Assembly (NCBI RefSeq): GCF_018882085.1
Contig: NZ_JACVPB010000003.1
Coordinates: 186,001-250,000 of the forward strand
Origin: Polynucleobacter sp. AP-Reno-20A-A9
GTDB lineage: Bacteria; Pseudomonadota; Gammaproteobacteria; Burkholderiales; Burkholderiaceae
Reading direction: 5' to 3'
DNA length: 64,000 nucleotides
In this document: piece by piece, positions 18,506 to 28,071 of the stretch
Position numbering within the stretch: the stretch's first letter is position 1
Layout: every line of letters starts with the position of its first letter
The notes under the pieces: model-generated
The model's input: the letters and a program-made list of their open reading frames with translations, nothing else
Told to the model about the DNA's origin: nothing
Databases searched by the model: none
Made by a program: the position numbers and the translations under genes

Positions 18506-19303
18506 CTACGCACCAAGAAGAGTTAACTCTTCAGTTGTAAAGCCAGCTTGCTTGCGGGCCTCCATATTGAATGGGGGCTTTAAAACAGGTGCACGATATT
18601 TGGCAGCCAACTCTCTATAAGCGGTGATTGGAGAAATATTATCTTGAGCGCACAAGAAATTAAACCAACGATTGCCAATCAGAACATGGCCAATTTCATC
18701 ATTGAGGATAATTTCCAGAATCTCGACCGCCCTAGTTTCTTTAATTTGCTTGAAGCGATCACGAATCGCTGGAACTGCGTCTAAGCCTCGAGCCTCCATC
18801 GTTCTGGGAACCAATGCCATTCTGGCAATCACAGAATCGATTGTTCGCTCGACCATCTCCCACAAACTATTGTGCGCAGGGAAATCTCCATAAGAAAATC
18901 CAAGTGCGTGCAAATGCGCATTCACCAAACTGAAGTGGTAAGCCTCTTCTTTAGCGACCTTCAGCCAATCCTCATAATATTCCTTGGGCATATCTGGGAA
19001 GCGCCAGATAGCGTCTAAGGCAAGGTTCATCGCATTAAATTCAATATGCGCAAGTGAATGTAATAAGCCCGCCCTACCTTCAGGCGAATCCATTCTTCTT
19101 TTGGGAACCAGTTTAGGAAGTACCAACTCAGGCTTTAATGGGCGACCAGGCAGAGAGACGTCTTGAGCATCAAGCTTACGAGCAATATCCAGCGTAATTT
19201 TTTGATTTTGATACTCGGCAAACAAACTGAGTAACTGACTTACCTTGCTTTGAGCATCAGCGCTTGCTAGGATAGCGAGCGCTACTTCGCGTAACTCAAG
19301 CAT
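18506..19303 (-). CDS. DUF455 ferritin-like protein
   Basis: A 265-residue helical protein of the DUF455 (PF04305) ferritin-like group. Likely di-iron ligands are in AHIEFNAMNLALDAIW, EEAYHFSLVNAHL and the later LEIILNDEIGHVLIGNRW; these E/H patterns are spaced as in the ferritin-like superfamily. MALVPRTMEARGLDA is a family hallmark. The biochemical role is not established, and related di-iron folds act as hydroxylases. It lies between guaA (31 nt upstream) and the radical SAM gene (9 nt downstream). A short GTAGGC/GCCTAC hairpin precedes the start and no strong ribosome site is evident. Confidence 0.85.
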   Translation of the reverse strand: MLELREVALAILASADAQSKVSQLLSLFAEYQNQKITLDIARKLDAQDVSLPGRPLKPELVLPKLVPKRRMDSPEGRAGLLHSLAHIEFNAMNLALDAIWRFPDMPKEYYEDWLKVAKEEAYHFSLVNAHLHALGFSYGDFPAHNSLWEMVERTIDSVIARMALVPRTMEARGLDAVPAIRDRFKQIKETRAVEILEIILNDEIGHVLIGNRWFNFLCAQDNISPITAYRELAAKYRAPVLKPPFNMEARKQAGFTTEELTLLGA

Positions 19304-19312
19304 GGCTGTTGG

Positions 19313-19331
19313 GTAGGCTTAGATCGCCTAC
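19313..19331 (-). other. Small hairpin between guaA and the DUF455 gene
   Basis: GTAGGC (19313-19318) and GCCTAC (19326-19331) can pair around a 7-nt loop. It fills most of the 31-nt gap between the guaA stop and the DUF455 start. There is no T-tract, so it is not a typical terminator; it may be an RNA-processing or stability element. Confidence 0.35.
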
Positions 19332-19334
19332 TCC

Positions 19335-20942
19335 TTATTCCCACTCAATCGTTGCGGGCGGTTTTCCGCTGATATCGTACACGACTCGATTGATGCCGCG
19401 AACTTCATTGATGATGCGATTAGAAACCTTGCCGAGTAATTCATGCGGCAAGTGAGCCCAATGCGCAGTCATAAAGTCTTGGGTTTGAACTGCCCTGAGA
19501 GCAACAACATATTCATATGTTCTGCCGTCGCCCATTACACCAACCGACTTCACGGGCAAGAAAACAGCGAACGCCTGACTAGTAAGGTCATACCAAGATT
19601 TTTGACTTGCCTCATCAATTGTATTGCGCAACTCTTCAATGAAAATGGCATCAGCACGCTGCAACAAGCTAGCAAATTCTGCCTTGACTTCACCCAAGAT
19701 GCGCACTCCAAGACCAGGGCCTGGGAATGGGTGGCGATATACCATCTCACGAGGAAGACCTAAGGCCACTCCAAGCTCGCGGACTTCATCTTTAAATAGT
19801 TCGCGCAATGGCTCGAGCAATTTGAGATGCATGTCTTCAGGTAAACCGCCAACGTTATGGTGGCTCTTGATCGTGTGCGCGCCCTTCTTGCCCTTGCCTG
19901 CAGACTCAATTACGTCTGGGTAGATCGTTCCCTGTGCAAGCCACATCGCATTCTGAATCTTCCCAGACTCAGCCTGGAAAATTTCTACGAATTCTTTACC
20001 GATGATTTTGCGCTTGGCTTCTGGATCAGCTACACCAGCCAACTCGCCCATGAATTTCTCTTTAGCATCAACGCGGATGACCTTCACACCTAAATTACGT
20101 GCGAACATTTCCATTACCATGTCGCCTTCATTTAAGCGAAGTAGGCCATGATCCACAAATACGCAGGTGAGCTGATCGCCAATCGCGCGATGGATTAAGG
20201 CTGCGGCAACACTAGAGTCAACACCGCCAGACAAGCCTAGAATGACTTCTTCATTGCCGACTTGTTTGCGAATATTCTCAACCGCTTCTGCAATGTAATC
20301 ACCCATTACCCAATCAGGCTTGCAGCGGCAAATCTCGTGCACAAAGCGCTCAATGATTGCAGTGCCTTGAATGGTATGAGTGACTTCAGGATGGAACTGG
20401 AATGCATAGAAGCGACGTTCTTCATCTGCCATGCCCGCAATTGGGCAAGACTCAGTAGAGGCCATCAACTTAAATGCAGGAGGCATTGAGGTGACTGAGT
20501 CGCCATGACTCATCCACACCTTCAAAATGCCATGATCCTCGCTAGTGGAGAAGTCCTGAATGCCTTTGAGTAAATTTGTATGCCCATGAGCACGCACTTC
20601 AGAGTAACCAAACTCACGCGCCTTCCCTAAAGACTCCGCAGAGGCAACTGCACCACCCAACTGGGTAGCCATGGTTTGCATGCCATAGCAAATACCCAGA
20701 ACAGGAACGCCAAGCTCAAAAACAATTTGGGGTGCGCGGGGGCTGCCGTCTTCAGTTACTGAACTTGGGCCACCAGAAAGAATGATGCCTTTGCCGCCCC
20801 GCTCTTGAATGAACTTGCGAATGAATTCTGGATCGCAATCGTAGGGATGTATTTCTGAATACACGCGTCCATCACGCACACGCCGAGCAATGAGTTGAGT
20901 TACTTGTGAACCAAAGTCGAGAATCAGTATTTTGTCGTGCAC
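19335..20942 (-). CDS. guaA: GMP synthase (glutamine-hydrolysing)
   Basis: A 535-residue two-domain enzyme converting XMP to GMP with glutamine and ATP. The class I amidotransferase domain has the nucleophile GICYGMQ and the [10 protein letters not shown] His/Glu pair. The ATP-pyrophosphatase domain has the P-loop [13 protein letters not shown], and the C-terminal dimerisation domain ends in KPPATIEWE. Length is standard. It follows guaB by 25 nt and is very likely in the same operon. Confidence 0.98.
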   Translation of the reverse strand: MHDKILILDFGSQVTQLIARRVRDGRVYSEIHPYDCDPEFIRKFIQERGGKGIILSGGPSSVTEDGSPRAPQIVFELGVPVLGICYGMQTMATQLGGAVASAESLGKAREFGYSEVRAHGHTNLLKGIQDFSTSEDHGILKVWMSHGDSVTSMPPAFKLMASTESCPIAGMADEERRFYAFQFHPEVTHTIQGTAIIERFVHEICRCKPDWVMGDYIAEAVENIRKQVGNEEVILGLSGGVDSSVAAALIHRAIGDQLTCVFVDHGLLRLNEGDMVMEMFARNLGVKVIRVDAKEKFMGELAGVADPEAKRKIIGKEFVEIFQAESGKIQNAMWLAQGTIYPDVIESAGKGKKGAHTIKSHHNVGGLPEDMHLKLLEPLRELFKDEVRELGVALGLPREMVYRHPFPGPGLGVRILGEVKAEFASLLQRADAIFIEELRNTIDEASQKSWYDLTSQAFAVFLPVKSVGVMGDGRTYEYVVALRAVQTQDFMTAHWAHLPHELLGKVSNRIINEVRGINRVVYDISGKPPATIEWE

Positions 20943-20967
20943 GAAAGGAACAGCCCTAATTTAAGTC

Positions 20968-22440
<1,473 letters not shown>

Positions 22441-22457
22441 CTAGTCGCAAAACAAGA

Positions 22458-22808
22458 TTATAGCCTCCTAGCCTTTCTTTTAGCTGCAGCAGCCTGGAAT
22501 TTGGCATCCTGGTTCTGATTGGCCTTCTTGCGTCGAACTGTTTTAGGGTCAATTAGAAGCGAGGAATAGAGCTCTAGGCGATCTCCAGCATAAATGGGGC
22601 TACCCCAATCCTTACGCCTGCCAAAGACCCCGAAGCAGCCTTTTCTGGCTAAAACAGGGTCATCTGGGCCAACTGCGATCCCAGCCCTAATGAGGGCCAA
22701 GCCCACTGTAGGCAACTCTTCCGCTGACAGAAGGAGCTTGAATGGCTTCAGCTCTGGCTCACCCTGCCTGGCATCACAGAGCATGAGATCAAGTGAGCGC
22801 TCAGCCAT
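22458..22808 (-). CDS. rnfH: RnfH/RatB family ubiquitin-like-fold protein
   Basis: About 116 residues from the ATG at 22808, which has GAGG six bases upstream and overlaps the ratA stop by 8 nt. The RnfH (UPF0125) core is seen in LPTVGLALIRAGIAVGPDD, KGCFGVFGRRK and YAGDRLELYSSLLIDPKTVRRKK. The lysine/arginine-rich tail is typical of betaproteobacterial members. The family has a beta-grasp fold and is almost always next to ratA; its own function is poorly defined. A longer start at 22823 would only add residues inside ratA. Confidence 0.88.
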   Translation of the reverse strand: MAERSLDLMLCDARQGEPELKPFKLLLSAEELPTVGLALIRAGIAVGPDDPVLARKGCFGVFGRRKDWGSPIYAGDRLELYSSLLIDPKTVRRKKANQNQDAKFQAAAAKRKARRL

Positions 22809-23232
22809 AGAGATCCTCGGCACGCTTTACAAAGCAATCAACAAAAGTGCCGGCTATATGGCCAAATACTGGACCAATAATCTTGTCCAGAATGGCGCTC
22901 TTAAACTCCCAGTGCAGCTTGAACTCCACCTTACAGGCATCTTCCCGCAGGGGGATAAAGTTCCATTGCCCAGAAAAGTGCCTAAACGGGCCATCTACAA
23001 AGACCATATCAATTGTTTCAGGGCGGTGATTCACATTCCGAGTATGAAAATACTGGGTAATGCCCTTGAAATGAATATTGATTTTGGCGTCGAGCACGGT
23101 TTCAGTCTGCTCAAAAATTTCTATCCCACCACACCAGGGCAAGAACTCGGGATAGCGGGCGACATCGGTCACCAAGCCATACATACGGTCGGCTGATTGA
23201 CCAATTAAAACGGTCTTGTAGACGTCTGCCAT
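22801..23232 (-). CDS. ratA: RatA/COQ10-type START-domain protein
   Basis: A 143-residue member of the polyketide-cyclase/COQ10 group. ADVYKTVLIGQSADRMYGLVTDVARYPEFLPWCGG at the start is the family fingerprint, followed by NIHFKGITQYFHTRN, DGPFRHFSGQWNF and FVDCFVKRAEDLYG. In other bacteria the protein was called RatA, a ribosome-association toxin, while homologues in mitochondria act in coenzyme Q binding. Which role holds here is not decided by sequence. It is divergent from smpB by 25 nt, the usual ratA-smpB arrangement, and heads the run into rnfH and guaB. Confidence 0.9.
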   Translation of the reverse strand: MADVYKTVLIGQSADRMYGLVTDVARYPEFLPWCGGIEIFEQTETVLDAKINIHFKGITQYFHTRNVNHRPETIDMVFVDGPFRHFSGQWNFIPLREDACKVEFKLHWEFKSAILDKIIGPVFGHIAGTFVDCFVKRAEDLYG

Positions 23233-23257
23233 AATCGTTCTTGAGAGCTAAATAAAT

Positions 23258-23710
23258 ATGAGTATCGTCGATAACAAAAAAGCCTTCTTTGATTATTTTA
23301 TCGAGGAACGCTTTGAGGCAGGGCTTGTGTTGGAAGGTTGGGAAGTGAAAGCCATCCGCGCAGGTCGCGTGCACATCAAAGAAGCGTATGTCGTCATTCG
23401 CAAGGCGGAGCTATATTTAATTGGCTGCCATATCACCCCCCTGCTCTCAGCCTCCACCCACATCGTTCCAGACAGTACGCGCACTCGCAAACTCCTTCTG
23501 AATGCGATCGAAATTAAAAAACTCATCGGCAAAGTAGAGCAAAAAGGCTACACCCTGGTGCCGCTTAACCTACACTTCTCCAAAGGCAACGTGAAGTGCG
23601 AGATTGGTCTGGCCAGAGGTAAAAAGCAGCATGACAAGCGCGCAGCCACCAAAGAACGTGAGTGGGAAGTCCAAAAAGGTCGCATTGCCAGAGGCGATTT
23701 AAACGCCTGA
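23258..23710 (+). CDS. smpB: SsrA-binding protein SmpB
   Basis: A 150-residue tmRNA partner for trans-translation and ribosome rescue. Family features include [38 protein letters not shown]-like region [32 protein letters not shown] and the C-terminal basic tail [15 protein letters not shown]. Length is typical. The divergent ratA gene begins 25 nt away. No ssrA gene was recognised in this window. The last codons overlap a small AGGCG/CGCCT hairpin. Confidence 0.97.
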   Translation: MSIVDNKKAFFDYFIEERFEAGLVLEGWEVKAIRAGRVHIKEAYVVIRKAELYLIGCHITPLLSASTHIVPDSTRTRKLLLNAIEIKKLIGKVEQKGYTLVPLNLHFSKGNVKCEIGLARGKKQHDKRAATKEREWEVQKGRIARGDLNA

Positions 23711-23760
23711 CCCCATAAAAACTGGGGTAGACTGGCCTGAGGGCAAATATTTAAGCATTT

Positions 23761-23779
23761 ATGCACTTTAATGGTGCAT
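23761..23779 (+). promoter_or_regulatory. NtrC-like binding palindrome upstream of the ATP-grasp/Anbu operon
   Basis: Arms ATGCAC (23761-23766) and GTGCAT (23774-23779) contain TGCAC-N6-GGTGCA. This is the same pattern and spacing as enteric NtrC sites such as those at glnA (known form TGCAC-N6-GGTGCA). It lies 64 nt before the start I chose for the ATP-grasp gene. I could not find a convincing sigma-54 GG-N10-GC promoter between the site and the gene, so mode of action is open. Confidence 0.5.
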
Positions 23780-23842
23780 TCCAGCACCAAGCCGCTTCAA
23801 ATCGTTCCTTCCAGAATTTATAAAGGCATTAGTTTGGTAACT

Positions 23843-25255
23843 ATGAAATTGCCTTTTGACGAAATGCTCGACGCCGCAGGCAAAGCGCGTCCCCACTACC
23901 AAATCTTTCACAACTGGCTGAAGCAGCAAAGTGACACCCTCATGGGTCTCAAGCGCGCTGAAGCGGACCTAATCTTTAGACGGGTGGGAATCACCTTTGC
24001 CGTCTATGGAGATGACCTGGGGTCAGAAAGAACCATTCCCTTCGATCAAGTGCCGCGCATCTTTACCGCCAAAGAGTGGGAACAACTGGAAGCCGGATTA
24101 CGTCAACGAGTCAAAGCACTCAATCGCTTCATCTATGACGTGTATCACGACGAAGACATCATTAAAGCAGGCATTGTTCCGGCTGAACAGATTTATAACA
24201 ACGCACAATACCGCCCTGAGATGCGCAATGTCAGCATACCGCGCGACATTTATGCGCAAATTGCCGGGATCGACATCGTGCGCGCTGGTGAAGGTGAGTT
24301 CTATGTATTAGAAGATAACCTTCGCGTTCCATCTGGCGTGTCTTATATGGTTGAAGACCGCAAGATGATGATGCGCCTCTTCCCCGATCTCTTTCAGAAA
24401 TATCGCATCGCTCCGGTAGAGCATTACCCCGATCTTTTATTAGAATGTCTCAAGTCCGTGAAGCCCGATGACGTTAAAAAACCAAACGTCGTTGTACTAA
24501 CTCCAGGTATGTATAACTCTGCTTACTTTGAGCACAGCTACCTCGCACAGCAGATGGGTGTTGAGTTAGTGGAAGGCAAAGACTTATTTGTAAAGAATGA
24601 GCAAGTCTTTATGCGCACCACTCAAGGACCTGAGCGCGTTGATGTGATCTATCGTCGCGTTGATGATGACTTCTTGGATCCATTGGCATTCCGCTCTGAC
24701 TCCACTTTAGGTGTTGCGGGGCTCTTATCGGCACACCGCGCTGGTAACGTGACACTGGCAAATGCGATTGGTACCGGTATTGCCGATGACAAATCCATCT
24801 ACCCATATGTACCCGAGATGATCGAGTTTTATCTTGGTGAGAAACCGATTCTCAATAACGTTCCTACTTTCCAGTGCCGCAAGGCGGATGACTTAGCTTA
24901 TACATTAGCTAATCTGGATAAGTTGGTGGTGAAGTTGACCCATGGTGCCGGTGGTTACGGCATGTTAGTTGGTCCAGCTTCAACTAAAGCAGAGATTGAA
25001 GAATTTAGAACTCACCTTATCGCTAATCCAGATAAATATATTGCCCAACCTACTCTGGCGCTATCCACCTGCCCTACCTTTGTTGAGTCAGGCGTTGCAC
25101 CAAGACATATCGACTTAAGACCCTTTGTTCTCTCAGGCAAAACGATCAAGATGGTTCCCGGCGGATTGACTAGGGTTGCACTCAAAGAAGGCTCTTTAGT
25201 AGTGAACTCCTCCCAAGGTGGCGGAACTAAAGATACTTGGGTATTGGAAGAGTAA
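23843..25255 (+). CDS. Circularly permuted ATP-grasp type 2 protein
   Basis: About 470 residues from the ATG at 23843 (MKLPFDEML...). Longer readings from 23771 begin inside the palindromic operator and are unlikely. The family (DUF404/DUF407, CP_ATPgrasp) is recognisable by VYHDEDIIKAGIVPAEQIYNN, RAGEGEFYVLEDNLRVPSGVSYMVEDRKMM, VVVLTPGMYNSAYFEHSYLAQQMG, VIYRRVDDDFLDPLAFR, KLTHGAGGYGMLVGP and RPFVLSGKTI. ATP-grasp enzymes ligate carboxylates to amines or thiols; these are suspected peptide or amide ligases with unknown substrate. It is the first gene of a four-gene operon with alpha-E, transglutaminase-like and proteasome-like proteins. Confidence 0.9.
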   Translation: MKLPFDEMLDAAGKARPHYQIFHNWLKQQSDTLMGLKRAEADLIFRRVGITFAVYGDDLGSERTIPFDQVPRIFTAKEWEQLEAGLRQRVKALNRFIYDVYHDEDIIKAGIVPAEQIYNNAQYRPEMRNVSIPRDIYAQIAGIDIVRAGEGEFYVLEDNLRVPSGVSYMVEDRKMMMRLFPDLFQKYRIAPVEHYPDLLLECLKSVKPDDVKKPNVVVLTPGMYNSAYFEHSYLAQQMGVELVEGKDLFVKNEQVFMRTTQGPERVDVIYRRVDDDFLDPLAFRSDSTLGVAGLLSAHRAGNVTLANAIGTGIADDKSIYPYVPEMIEFYLGEKPILNNVPTFQCRKADDLAYTLANLDKLVVKLTHGAGGYGMLVGPASTKAEIEEFRTHLIANPDKYIAQPTLALSTCPTFVESGVAPRHIDLRPFVLSGKTIKMVPGGLTRVALKEGSLVVNSSQGGGTKDTWVLEE

Positions 25256-25271
25256 GGGAAATAAGAAAAAT

Positions 25272-26249
25272 ATGCTAAGTCGTACCGCTGATTGTCTTTA
25301 TTGGATGGCCCGTTATACCGAGCGCGCAGAGAATACTGCCCGCATGCTGGACGTAAACCATCAAACTTCCCTACTTCCGCAGCCAGCAGAATTTTTAGAG
25401 CAGAGCTGGAAAAAACTACTCACGATTTCTAAACTGGAAGAAGCTTTCCTCAGTAAATATGATGTGGTTAATCGCGAGAATGTTTTGGACTTCATGATTT
25501 ATGAAACCAGTAATCCTTCTAGCATTGTTTCTTGCTTGTTTGCCGCTCGTGAGAATGCCCGCGTTATCCGCGGCAAGATCACTTCCGAAGTTTGGGAAAC
25601 CCAGAACACCACTTGGCTGGAGCTACAGCGCATCCTCGAAGCAAGACATCAGACCGATCCAAGTCGTTTATTGGAGTGGGTGAAGCACCGCTGCCATCTG
25701 TTTAGGGGTGTACTTTATGGAACGATGCTCAAGAATGAATCCTTTGACTTTATCAGCATTGGAACGCTGCTCGAGCGCGCAGATAATACTGCCCGTATTT
25801 TGGAGACCAAATATGAAGATCAGGCGGCTTTGAAGATTCTCGGCGCCAAGAAATCCTCAGATGACGGCACTCATGGTGAATTCTTTGACTTCTATCACTG
25901 GGCAGCCCTGCTTCGGTCAGTCTCCGCATTTGAAATCTATCGTCAAATCTATTCTGACCAAGTTACACCAAAACAAGTTGCACAACTACTGATCTTCAAT
26001 AAACAGATGCCGCGCTCCTTAGTGTGCTGCATCAATGAACTCATTCCCCTTATTTCGGAAGTAAAGAATCAACAATCTAAGGAAATAGAACGTTTACTTG
26101 GCAAACTCAAGGCTAGCCTAGATTATTCAGACATTGATGAGGTTTTTGAACAAGGCCTAGAAGAATTCATTGAGAGTTTCTTGGAGCGCATCAATCATGT
26201 GGCTGATGAGTTCAGTAGCGCCTACCTCATACCACTAGCTGTTGCCTAA
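25272..26249 (+). CDS. Alpha-E domain protein (DUF403)
   Basis: About 325 residues, all helical, starting at MLSRTADCLYWMARYTERAENTARML, the diagnostic N-terminus of the alpha-E family. A second related segment, GTLLERADNTARILETKY, occurs in the middle, and the C-terminus is a long helix pair. The chosen ATG at 25272 lies 16 nt after the ATP-grasp stop. Alpha-E proteins are found next to circularly permuted ATP-grasp and transglutaminase genes and may be a partner or scaffold for the ligase. No catalytic role is established. Confidence 0.9.
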   Translation: MLSRTADCLYWMARYTERAENTARMLDVNHQTSLLPQPAEFLEQSWKKLLTISKLEEAFLSKYDVVNRENVLDFMIYETSNPSSIVSCLFAARENARVIRGKITSEVWETQNTTWLELQRILEARHQTDPSRLLEWVKHRCHLFRGVLYGTMLKNESFDFISIGTLLERADNTARILETKYEDQAALKILGAKKSSDDGTHGEFFDFYHWAALLRSVSAFEIYRQIYSDQVTPKQVAQLLIFNKQMPRSLVCCINELIPLISEVKNQQSKEIERLLGKLKASLDYSDIDEVFEQGLEEFIESFLERINHVADEFSSAYLIPLAVA

Positions 26250-26261
26250 GAAATCAACTAT

Positions 26262-27059
26262 ATGCATCTTAAAATTCGCCATCGCACGGAATATCGCTAC
26301 GAAACCCCGGTGCGTTACTCCATTCAAGAGCTGCGCTTGACACCACCCGCTGTTGTAGGGCAGCAGGTCGATAAGTGGAAGATTAGCACCCCAATTAAAG
26401 CCTCGAATTCAATAGATACATTCGGTAATGTCTGTAGCGTATTCGTCCAAGAGAGTCCTTACACCTCAATGATGATTGAGGCAGAGGGCGAAGTGCATAC
26501 ACAAGATGCATTTGAATTTATTGATGAGGCTAAAGCAGTTTCGCCCTATTATCTTTTACAGCAAACCAACCTGACCGAGCCAACAGAAGAAATGTTGGAA
26601 TATTTTTCTTACAGCCTTCCTAAGAAAAATTCTGTCGATCAAGTGCTTAAACTTGCGGAGGCGGTTCAGGGCTTAATTGTGTACTCCCCAGGACAAACTA
26701 ACTTTGCTACAACAGCCACTCAAGCCTTTGCCATGAAATCTGGCGTATGCCAAGATCATGCGCACATTATGCTCAGCCTCTGTCGCGCCTCACAAATTCC
26801 TGCCCGTTATGTCAGCGGCTATTTCTTTGCGGAAGAATCTCCAAACCTTGCCAGTCATGCCTGGATAGACTTTTGTAGTGATATCGAAAAAGGTATTTGG
26901 ATTAGCGTAGATATCACCCATGCCTGCTTAATCGATTCACGCCATATCCGACTAGCCATTGGTCGCGACTACTACTCAGCGGCTCCCGTAAAGGGAGTGC
27001 GCACCGGTGGCGGTGGCGAAGAACTCAGCGCCAACATCTCCATCCAGCAACTAGAGTAA
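26262..27059 (+). CDS. Transglutaminase-like cysteine protease (bacterial, with N-terminal domain)
   Basis: A 265-residue protein of the BTLCP type. The N-terminal beta domain begins LKIRHRTEYRYETPVRYS, typical for this group. The catalytic triad is visible as Cys in SGVCQDHAHIM, His in SHAWIDF and Asp in SVDITH. Probably a protease or amide hydrolase rather than a cross-linker. It follows the alpha-E gene by 12 nt and precedes the proteasome-like gene by 53 nt. In such clusters it may cut or process the product of the ATP-grasp ligase, an inference. Confidence 0.92.
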   Translation: MHLKIRHRTEYRYETPVRYSIQELRLTPPAVVGQQVDKWKISTPIKASNSIDTFGNVCSVFVQESPYTSMMIEAEGEVHTQDAFEFIDEAKAVSPYYLLQQTNLTEPTEEMLEYFSYSLPKKNSVDQVLKLAEAVQGLIVYSPGQTNFATTATQAFAMKSGVCQDHAHIMLSLCRASQIPARYVSGYFFAEESPNLASHAWIDFCSDIEKGIWISVDITHACLIDSRHIRLAIGRDYYSAAPVKGVRTGGGGEELSANISIQQLE

Positions 27060-27112
27060 GTCAACCTGCCTTTTAAGAGATAATCTCAGGAAATAATGAA
27101 GAGGGTTTAGGT

Positions 27113-27982
27113 ATGACGTATTGCATTGGGCTTTGCCTTAACGATGGTCTTGTGTTTCTATCAGATACGCGCACTAATGCTGGTGTAGACCAAATTGGCA
27201 CATTTAGAAAAATGACCTTGTTTCAAAACAAGGATCGCTTCTTTACATTAATGAGTGCCGGTAATCTCGCTATTACTCAGTCCGTTAAAGAAATTCTGCT
27301 TCAAGGACAGCTTATTAAGGGCAAGAACCTCTGGACAGCTCAAAATTCTTACGAAGCCGTGGTCGTTGTAGGTGATGCAATCAAACAAGTTTATGAACGC
27401 GACCATATAGCCCTTGAAAAAGCTGGGCTCGAATTTAATTGCAATATGATTTTTGGTGGCCAAGTGAAAGGTGAAAAACCTCGCTTATTTAATGTTTACT
27501 CGGCGGGAAACTTTATTGAAGCCACCCCGGAAACCTGTTACTTCCAGATTGGCGAATCCAAATACGGAAAGCCAATCTTGGACCGCGTACTCAATTTCAA
27601 TACGCCACTTAACCTGGCAACCAAGTGCGCCCTCATCTCCATGGACTCCACTCTGAAAAGTAATATTTCTGTTGGGTTGCCTCTGGATATGCTGGTTTAT
27701 GAAAAAAATTCTCTAAAAGCCACTAAGCTAGTTACTCTAGATGATGCAAATCCTTATTTCGCAATGATTCATCAAGCATGGGGCGAGAAGCTGCGCGAGG
27801 CTTTTAACTCTATAGCTGAACCAAGTTGGAGCGGTGCAAATAAATCGCGAGACATCTCTACTCCCGCTAAAAAAATGGGGATTGTTCCCATCAATCATCC
27901 GCCATCTAAAACAAGAGCCTTAAAGGCTGCAAAAACAACTAAGGCTTCTCCCGTAAGGAAGGTGGCCGTAAAGAAAAAGTAA
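27113..27982 (+). CDS. Proteasome-type protease, Anbu/BPH-like, with lysine-rich tail
   Basis: A 289-residue Ntn-hydrolase resembling Anbu, the ancestral beta-subunit. The sequence starts Met-Thr, so removal of Met exposes the catalytic Thr (TYCIGL). SDTRTNAG supplies the conserved Asp (17 counted from the Thr) and TFRKM a Lys near 33. The fold continues through ITQSVKEILLQGQ and MIFGGQVKGEKPRLF. The last 35 residues or so are rich in Lys, Ala and Pro and look disordered and basic, an extension beyond the core. Known Anbu proteins form helical or ring oligomers and are linked to nitrogen stress. It closes the operon and is followed by a strong terminator. Confidence 0.88.
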   Translation: MTYCIGLCLNDGLVFLSDTRTNAGVDQIGTFRKMTLFQNKDRFFTLMSAGNLAITQSVKEILLQGQLIKGKNLWTAQNSYEAVVVVGDAIKQVYERDHIALEKAGLEFNCNMIFGGQVKGEKPRLFNVYSAGNFIEATPETCYFQIGESKYGKPILDRVLNFNTPLNLATKCALISMDSTLKSNISVGLPLDMLVYEKNSLKATKLVTLDDANPYFAMIHQAWGEKLREAFNSIAEPSWSGANKSRDISTPAKKMGIVPINHPPSKTRALKAAKTTKASPVRKVAVKKK

Positions 27983-28020
27983 GTCTCCAATAATGAAGTG
28001 CTGGATACATTTACAAACAA

Positions 28021-28047
28021 AAAGGCCTAGAAAAAATCTAGGCCTTT
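28021..28047. terminator. Bidirectional rho-independent terminator between Anbu gene and ppsA
   Basis: Perfect 11-base arms AAAGGCCTAGA (28021-28031) and TCTAGGCCTTT (28037-28047) surround a loop of five A. T-runs follow on both strands. It separates the plus-strand Anbu operon (stop 27982) and the minus-strand ppsA (stop 28072) and can serve both. Confidence 0.9.
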
Positions 28048-28071
28048 TGCTTTGCTGCTATCCGCTTTGCT

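Noticed and set aside
23233-23257. ratA-rnfH as a toxin-antitoxin module
   Set aside because: The pair is the common housekeeping arrangement next to smpB and guaB; RnfH is not shown to be an antitoxin, so I do not call it a toxin-antitoxin system.
23693-23707. GG-N10-GC at the end of smpB as the sigma-54 promoter of the Anbu operon
   Set aside because: The flanking bases match the -24/-12 consensus poorly, it is part of an AGGCG/CGCCT hairpin at the smpB end, and it lies upstream of the NtrC-like site, the wrong order for a typical enhancer.
23771-23842. Longer ATP-grasp protein beginning MVHSSTKP at 23771
   Set aside because: The start is inside the NtrC-like palindrome and the extra residues do not resemble the family; MKLPFDEML at 23843 fits known N-termini.
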